Assembly: GCF_027186265.1 (NCBI RefSeq)
Contig: NZ_CP114176.1
Span: 310,001 to 374,000 of the forward strand
Length of the DNA stretch: 64,000 nt
Direction of reading: 5' to 3'
From: Lentibacillus daqui
Lineage (GTDB): Bacteria > Bacillota > Bacilli > Bacillales > Amphibacillaceae
Below the pieces are notes generated by a model. The model worked only from the letters and a program-made list of their open reading frames with translations. It was not told the origin of the DNA and searched no databases. Numbering within the stretch: position 1 is the stretch's first letter; the number at the start of each line of letters is the position of its first letter. The translations under genes were made by a program, and so were the position numbers. Below are positions 59,018 to 64,000 of this stretch, piece after piece.

Positions 59018-60958
59018 TTATTCGGCTTCATCTTCCTGTTCATCATTCCCATACCGATAATCAGAAGGATCAATTGGTTTCCAGTCATCATTTGGCTTGT
59101 AGAAACGTAATAAATCCCCAAATAGAAGCTTGTCGGAAAGTTCCAATTCATGGTTAACGGTATCTTTCGTTTCCTTCATCTTGTCTGTTTCTTCGATTAC
59201 TTCACCAGTATCGTTGTCGTAATATTTACTGCCGATTTTACTGTATTCCGGTGTCATAAAGTCGCCATTTCGGAATGGAACAAAATCTTTATGATCCTTG
59301 GAAAAGAGATCTGTACCGAACTGAATGTAATCCTGTGCATCAATCCCTACCAAGTGGAGCAATGTAGGCATAACATCCATTTCTCCGCCATACGTGTGAT
59401 TAACTCCTTGACCTTTAACACCAGGTATCTTAATCATAAATGGCACACGTTGTAATTGTGCATTTTCAAATGGAGTAATCTCCTCATCGGTAATTTGTTC
59501 CATGGCCCGGTTATGTCTGTCAGAAATACCATAGTGATCACCGTAAAGCATGATTACCGAATCATCATATAAGCCGGATTCTTTTAGGTCCTTAAAGAAT
59601 TGCTCTAATGATTCATCCAAATAACGGGCAGTTTGGAAATAACGGTCAACAGATGGGTCACCTGTTTCTGCCGGATCAATCGTCGCATCTTCCGGATCAA
59701 TGAGATACGGATGATGGTTGGTCAACGTGATCAAATGAGAATAAAACGGTTGTTCCATTGACTCAAGCAATGGAATGGATTCTTTAAAGAATGGTTTATC
59801 TTTTAGACCATAGTTGATCACTTTATCGTCACTCATATCGTAGTAACTGGAGTCAAAGAAATGATCGATTCCAAACTGTTTATAAATTTCATCACGATTC
59901 CAGAAGGACTTGTTATCCCCGTGAAGAACAGCTGAAGTATAGCCTCCCCGCTGATCCAAAATTGCTGGTAAAGCTTGATACGTGTTCTTACTCTTGGTTA
60001 CAAATGCAGAACCCTGAGGGAGACCGTATATCGAGTTATCCATGATCAATTCCGCATCTGCTGTTTTACCTTGTTCTGTTTGATGGAAGAAGTTATCAAA
60101 GTACGTGAAATTTTTATCTCGGTCATGCACCAACGAATTTAAAAACGGTGTAACTTCTTCACCATTTAACTTATAATCAATCAAAAATGATTGGAATGAT
60201 TCCAAATGAATTTTGATCACATTTTTGCCCTTTGCTACACCGAAAAGGTCTGAATTCGGTTCAGCATATTTATTTTTTGTATAGTTTTCCACTTCTGTAA
60301 CATCGCTGCTATCGGCAAACACCCGTTGTGAAGAGGAGTGAATGCTTTGCAGTGCATCAAAAATCGCAAAGTTATAGGAACCAATATATTTGACAACATA
60401 GTTGCGGTCAAATGTCCTTTTAAGCAATTGTGGACGGTCGATTTCAGCTAGTCCCAAGTTTACTGTAAAGACAATAATACCAATAGTCATAATGGTTAAA
60501 GGTTTCCTCGCTTTTAGGCGGCTGACTGACCAATCCTTCCTGCTCCAAACAAACAAAGCTATAAGGATAATGAGATCCAAAAAGTAAAACACATCATACC
60601 ACTCTGCCAAACTAGCGATACTTCCGCCTAAGCTGCCAAAATTACTAGTTTGTGTTAATGTTGGTAAAGTTATATAGTCACTGTTAAAACGATAATATAC
60701 GACATTTGCATAAACAAGAAAGCTCATTAAAAAATCAATAATGATCATCCATATTCCCGCTCTTTTCCCCTTGGCAAATAACGCTATGGCCAGGAAAAAC
60801 AAGGCTGAGCTTAATGGGTTAATAAACAATAGAAATTGCTGATACCCACCTTGGACATCCAAATTAAATTCAAATAAATATATGAAATAAGTTTTTAGCC
60901 ATACCAAAATTACTGCAATGGAGAAGAACCCCATTTTTGAAGAAATCATTTTCTTCAT
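59018..60958 (-). CDS. ltaS: Lipoteichoic acid synthase family protein
   Basis: 646 residues with five N-terminal membrane helices (about 10-175), a junction with a signal-peptidase-like QRVFADSS (about 211-218), then an extracellular sulfatase-fold domain. The catalytic Thr is about 299 in TEQGKTADAELIMDNS, and a metal Glu about 253 in KIHLESFQ. VIMLYGDHYGISDRHNRAM and SHLITLTNHHPYLI complete the site. It polymerises glycerol phosphate from phosphatidylglycerol. Bacillus has several paralogues (LtaS, YfnI, YqgS, YvgJ); which one this is cannot be told. Confidence 0.92.
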   Translation of the reverse strand: MKKMISSKMGFFSIAVILVWLKTYFIYLFEFNLDVQGGYQQFLLFINPLSSALFFLAIALFAKGKRAGIWMIIIDFLMSFLVYANVVYYRFNSDYITLPTLTQTSNFGSLGGSIASLAEWYDVFYFLDLIILIALFVWSRKDWSVSRLKARKPLTIMTIGIIVFTVNLGLAEIDRPQLLKRTFDRNYVVKYIGSYNFAIFDALQSIHSSSQRVFADSSDVTEVENYTKNKYAEPNSDLFGVAKGKNVIKIHLESFQSFLIDYKLNGEEVTPFLNSLVHDRDKNFTYFDNFFHQTEQGKTADAELIMDNSIYGLPQGSAFVTKSKNTYQALPAILDQRGGYTSAVLHGDNKSFWNRDEIYKQFGIDHFFDSSYYDMSDDKVINYGLKDKPFFKESIPLLESMEQPFYSHLITLTNHHPYLIDPEDATIDPAETGDPSVDRYFQTARYLDESLEQFFKDLKESGLYDDSVIMLYGDHYGISDRHNRAMEQITDEEITPFENAQLQRVPFMIKIPGVKGQGVNHTYGGEMDVMPTLLHLVGIDAQDYIQFGTDLFSKDHKDFVPFRNGDFMTPEYSKIGSKYYDNDTGEVIEETDKMKETKDTVNHELELSDKLLFGDLLRFYKPNDDWKPIDPSDYRYGNDEQEDEAE

Positions 60959-61095
60959 TGCTTTTTCACCTCAAATTGGTTTGCTTAATTAAATAGTATC
61001 CTCAATCAATGTATTCTAAACCAAAAACCGAATAATTGCAAGGTGTATGCAGAAGTTACCATTAGGCTATAAAATTCAGAAATAATAGGTATAAA

Positions 61096-61126
61096 AAACT
61101 ACCCGTCAACAATAGCGGGTAGTTTG
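61096..61126 (-). terminator. Terminator after the coat protein gene
   Basis: AACTACCCG pairs with CGGGTAGTT, with T-rich flank on the minus strand. Confidence 0.7.
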
Positions 61127-61150
61127 TCCTTTGGCTCAGCGCCTTTAAAT

Positions 61151-61768
61151 CTAATGCGGCATGGTTCCTTGAACTGGCGCATAACTGTTCTGGAATGCTT
61201 GCATATCCTGTTGCTGTAATTGTGGCACTTGATAATACTGATGCTTATTTTGATACAGGAATACCTCATACGCCATCTCGATCACATTCGGAATACTATC
61301 CTGAAAAATGCGTCTTAAGACAGGGTTGGTCATTTCCAATGCTGTCATAGTAAACGCAGATGCACAGGATTTTAATTGTCCCAGCATGAAGCCGGAAAGA
61401 CATTGATCATTAATTTCATTGACTGACTGACTAGGCATTTTCGGTGCAGATGGTTTCATTCCGTAAGTCACATTATTGTTTTGTTCCATGTTATACGTCT
61501 GTGTTTTTACAGCCGGGTCTTTTCCCGTTTTGAATGTTTCACAGATCGTGTTGTAAAGTTGCGTGATAAAAGCGCTATGACGCTGGGCCATTCCCATTAA
61601 TTCCTGGTCCTGGATGTGTTGTTCGTATAATAAATATTGTTCCATTAAACCTGTTAACGTGGATAATGCTTCATGGGCATCAAACATATCATGCCCGCCG
61701 AAATCTTGCTGTGATGGCAATTGAGGTGAACGTTGCATGTTTTGTTGTTGCTGATTTTGATTTAGCAT
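61151..61768 (-). CDS. CotF-like spore coat protein
   Basis: 205 residues. A Gln/Asn-rich N-terminal tail (LNQNQQQQNMQRSPQLPSQQ) is followed by a helical ferritin-like region: HEALSTLTGLMEQYLLYEQHIQDQELMGMAQRHSAFITQLYNTICETF and CLSGFMLGQLKSCASAFTMTALEMTNPVLRRIFQDSIPNVIEMAYEVFLYQNKHQYYQVP. This matches the CotF family of spore coat proteins. AAGGAGG precedes the ATG. It is expected under sigma-K control, but no promoter was assigned. Confidence 0.87.
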   Translation of the reverse strand: MLNQNQQQQNMQRSPQLPSQQDFGGHDMFDAHEALSTLTGLMEQYLLYEQHIQDQELMGMAQRHSAFITQLYNTICETFKTGKDPAVKTQTYNMEQNNNVTYGMKPSAPKMPSQSVNEINDQCLSGFMLGQLKSCASAFTMTALEMTNPVLRRIFQDSIPNVIEMAYEVFLYQNKHQYYQVPQLQQQDMQAFQNSYAPVQGTMPH

Positions 61769-61830
61769 CTTATAACCTCCTTCAAATTTTCGATGTTAGT
61801 TTATCCGCATATCATAAAAGTATGTGCTGT

Positions 61831-61982
61831 TAGAGGATGTTCAAAAAGTCCGGTGAAAATGACACTTCGAATTTCTTCGTTGGCTTGCTTTTCCGCTCCT
61901 CATGTACCTTTTATGTACACTCCGGTGCTCAAAGCTACGCCGCCTAGAACTTCTTGGTCCTTTTCATCCTCCTTTTGAACAC
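61831..61982 (-). repeat. Dispersed repeat copy C
   Basis: About 152 bp, the shorter version matching 30513-30665 in reverse orientation, between the divergent coat and MBL genes. Ends TGTTCAAAAAGTCCGG and CCTCCTTTTGAACA. Confidence 0.85.
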
Positions 61983-62063
61983 GAATTTATATGTTCTATT
62001 TGTGCATAGCTATAAAAATTTTGTATAATAGAAATAGTTGGATAAAATACAGGAGGCGAGAAA

Positions 62064-63017
62064 ATGAGATCAAAAGACCCAATTCAAATTGATGAACGAA
62101 TTCATTTAATCGATGGTTTTGATTTGGGGGTTCCCCAGCGAACTGGTACATATGTGATCAACGAGGAAGAATTAACTTTGGTGGAAACAGGACCAAGTCC
62201 ATCCATTAAACATGTAAAGCAAGGAATGAAGGATCTTGGCTTTTCCTTGGATCAGGTAAAATATATTATTTTAACTCACATTCATTTGGATCACGCTGGA
62301 GGGGCAGGGTTATTCATCCGTGATTGTCCCAATGCAAAGATCGTTGTCCATCCAAAGGGAGCGCGGCATCTGGCTGATCCCAAACGGCTGATCGCGGGTG
62401 CACAGGCGGTTTATGGGGATAGTTTCCAGGAATTGTTTGACCCGGTTATCCCAGTACCGGAAGATCGGATAATTATCAGAGGTGAAGGCGATACACTTCA
62501 AATCAGTCCGACTTGTACGTTGGAATTTTTTGATACGCCAGGTCATGCCAAACATCATTTCAGTATTTATGATCCTGTAAGCGATGGCATTTTTACCGGG
62601 GATACTGTCGGAATTCGTTATGAACAACTTATTCCTGATGGTGTTGATTTATTTTTACCATCAACATCTCCAAATCAATTTGATCCAGAGGCAATGAGAC
62701 AGGCGATCTCTCGTATACGCCAAATGAATGTTGATCGCATTTATTACGGACACTTTGGCATGACAGAAAAAGTTGAAGAAGCCTTAAAACAAGTAACTGA
62801 ATGGCTGGATGTGTTTGAACAAGAAGCAGAAGACACTTTTAAAGCAGGAAAGGGCTATGATGAGCTTGCTGGACGATTGCTGCAGCAGGTGAAGGAATAT
62901 TTGCGAACACTATTGATTGATGATGACCACGGCGTATATGTCCTGATCAATATGGATATGCAAGTCAGTGCACTGGGATTAATTGATTATTTGCAGAAGA
63001 AATATAAAAAGGATTAG
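62064..63017 (+). CDS. MBL-fold metallo-hydrolase
   Basis: 317 residues. The dinuclear zinc motif THIHLDHAGG (His about 72-77), with FFDTPGHAKHHFSIY and DGIFTGDTVGIRYEQL supplying further ligands, and YYGHFGMTEK the last histidine. A helical C-terminal extension (about 230-317) follows. AGGAGG precedes the ATG. It belongs to the broad glyoxalase-II-like group; the substrate is unknown. A terminator follows. Confidence 0.87.
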   Translation: MRSKDPIQIDERIHLIDGFDLGVPQRTGTYVINEEELTLVETGPSPSIKHVKQGMKDLGFSLDQVKYIILTHIHLDHAGGAGLFIRDCPNAKIVVHPKGARHLADPKRLIAGAQAVYGDSFQELFDPVIPVPEDRIIIRGEGDTLQISPTCTLEFFDTPGHAKHHFSIYDPVSDGIFTGDTVGIRYEQLIPDGVDLFLPSTSPNQFDPEAMRQAISRIRQMNVDRIYYGHFGMTEKVEEALKQVTEWLDVFEQEAEDTFKAGKGYDELAGRLLQQVKEYLRTLLIDDDHGVYVLINMDMQVSALGLIDYLQKKYKKD

Positions 63018-63042
63018 CTATGTAGTAAGGTATAAACCGAAA

Positions 63043-63079
63043 TGTAGCAGCTCATTTTTCATAAAATGGGCTGCTGTTT
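63043..63079 (+). terminator. Terminator after the MBL gene
   Basis: AGCAGCTCATTTT pairs with AAATGGGCTGCT, followed by GTTTT. Confidence 0.75.
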
Positions 63080-63200
63080 TAGTTATCTCAAAAATTTTTT
63101 ATTTTTTTCTTTACTGACAAGTTTGTTGAAGGATGGGATGTGTAAGCGCAACCATTTCTCGCGAACTTATCCAAAGTATCAAAAAAGTTAGAAATACCTG

Positions 63201-63229
63201 TTGACCCTTTTGAAAAAACAGTGTATGAT
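63201..63229 (+). promoter_or_regulatory. Promoter of the ilv leader
   Basis: TTGACC (63201-63206), 17 bases, TATGAT (63224-63229), just upstream of the T-box leader. Confidence 0.7.
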
Positions 63230-63269
63230 AATTCGCAATATCAATTATAAAGATTCTTGACCATAATCT

Positions 63270-63606
63270 TGAACTCGATGACGGGAAAAAAGGAATAAGG
63301 TTCGTGTATTTTCAGAGATCCGGGGTTGCTGGAAGCCCGGAAATACATCTTACTCCGACATCTTCCCTGAGTGCTTTGCTGAACGGATTATCCTACTAGG
63401 CTTAGCCGGGTGTGTTGCACCTGTTACCAAAAGGAGCGAAATTGTTCAAAAAGACGGTTCTTTACTTGATTTGACTATTTTAGCTCCATAAGGCAGTATT
63501 CGCGAGGGTGCTGCAAACCTGGGTGGTACCGTGAAGAGAAAGGCTCTTTTCATCCCGATAAATTCTGATAATACGCAGAGTTTTGGGGTGGAGAGAGCCT
63601 TTTTTC
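63270..63606 (+). promoter_or_regulatory. T-box leader of the ilv operon
   Basis: The leader holds the T-box sequence GGGTGGTACCGTG (63521-63533) after a long stem I region. A terminator follows, built from GGCTCTTTTCATCCC and GGGGTGGAGAGAGCC, then TTTTTT (63547-63606). A CTC at 63353-63355 on the 3' side of stem I is the likely specifier, giving tRNA-Leu control as in B. subtilis ilv-leu; the codon choice is tentative. Confidence 0.92.
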
Positions 63607-63721
63607 ATTCTCGACGCATTAACAGGATGTAATACCCCACCTTTAAGTGTGGTAAACCAAAAACCTAAGCAGGTGTGGGATAAACACCCCGTAAATCTAA
63701 AAAATGAGGAGGTATGATGAG

Positions 63722-64000
63722 GTGAAGGCGGAGGTTGAATGTGAATTTGTTAAATCAGAGAAGACGATGACTGGTGCTGAATTACTTATTGAATCATTGG
63801 TAGAGGCTGAAGTAGATACCTTATTTGGCTATCCGGGGGGAGCTGTGTTACCTATTTATGACGCATTATATCGCAGCAATGCCCCATTTAAGCACATTCT
63901 ACCAAGACATGAACAAGGTGCGGTTCATGCAGCCGAGGGTTATGCCCGGGTAACCGGAAAACCTGGCGTTGTGTTGGCAACATCGGGGCCAGGGGCAACA
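63722..64000 (+). CDS. ilvB: Acetolactate synthase large subunit, 5' part
   Basis: The first 93 codons of a ThDP enzyme that condenses pyruvate (or pyruvate and 2-oxobutyrate) in branched-chain amino-acid synthesis. The start is GTG after GAGGAGG. MTGAELLIESLVEAEVDTLFGYPGGAVLPIYDAL and the ThDP-activating Glu in LPRHEQGAVHAAEGYARVTGKPGVVLATSGPGAT are diagnostic. It is cut by the window edge and controlled by the T-box upstream. Confidence 0.95.
   Translation, partial: MKAEVECEFVKSEKTMTGAELLIESLVEAEVDTLFGYPGGAVLPIYDALYRSNAPFKHILPRHEQGAVHAAEGYARVTGKPGVVLATSGPGAT

Overview
The window looks like a chromosomal segment of a low-to-mid GC, endospore-forming Bacillaceae bacterium, probably of the halotolerant Virgibacillus/Lentibacillus/Oceanobacillus type; the genus is inference. 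Support comes from a LysM/GH18 cortex-lytic-type enzyme, a CotF-like coat protein, a YfhD-like small protein, LtaS, YitT, the order hom-thrC-thrB, a T-box leader before ilvB, a THI-box before thiW, and AGGAGG-type ribosome binding sites nearly everywhere. No phage, plasmid or CRISPR locus is visible.

Layout. 0-17.6 kb is mostly housekeeping: a TerC-family gene under a yybP-ykoY (Mn2+) riboswitch, DUF3891, catalase, lemA-htpX, a LysM/GH18 hydrolase, a CvfC-like HEAT protein, a fluoride riboswitch driving a small ORF and two crcB/fluC genes, an RraA-like protein, an rRNA methyltransferase-like gene and the threonine operon. 17.6-21 kb is a decayed array resembling polymorphic-toxin immunity genes, interrupted by an IS256-family element whose 9-bp target duplication allows the broken gene to be rebuilt in frame. 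21-41 kb is rich in exporters: five MFS genes, three of them DHA2-like, with GntR, LysR, MerR and MarR regulators alongside. It also holds an AI-2E-type permease, a split UPF0158 gene, a YisP-like prenyl synthase and a thiamine salvage operon (thiW-thiD-thiM-thiE) under a TPP riboswitch. 41-49.3 kb is a gene graveyard between an IS3-family and an IS1182-family element, beside a tRNA-Ala(GGC): fragments of VOC, DUF4338 and ArsR-like genes, a LOG-family gene with a nonsense codon and a frameshifted MazG-like gene, with an intact AprX-like subtilase. 49.3-64 kb returns to core genes: an alkyltransferase-like protein, YeiH with its LysR, acetoacetyl-CoA synthetase, YueI, YfhD, YitT, an aconitase-family enzyme, LtaS, a coat protein, an MBL hydrolase and the start of the ilv operon.

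The least expected signal is a set of three degenerate intergenic arrays with an exact 21-bp period (14151-14223, 23937-24009 and 51912-52058). Each lies between a convergent gene pair and has a roughly 10-bp conserved core with an 11-bp variable part. Other items are a dispersed repeat with inverted ends in three copies (about 30.5, 54.1 and 61.8 kb), a 100-bp terminator-containing direct repeat flanking a 3-gene MFS/flavodoxin/LysR cassette, a 30-codon ORF inside the fluoride-riboswitch leader, and several one-event gene disruptions. All functional calls come from reading motifs; no database search was run.
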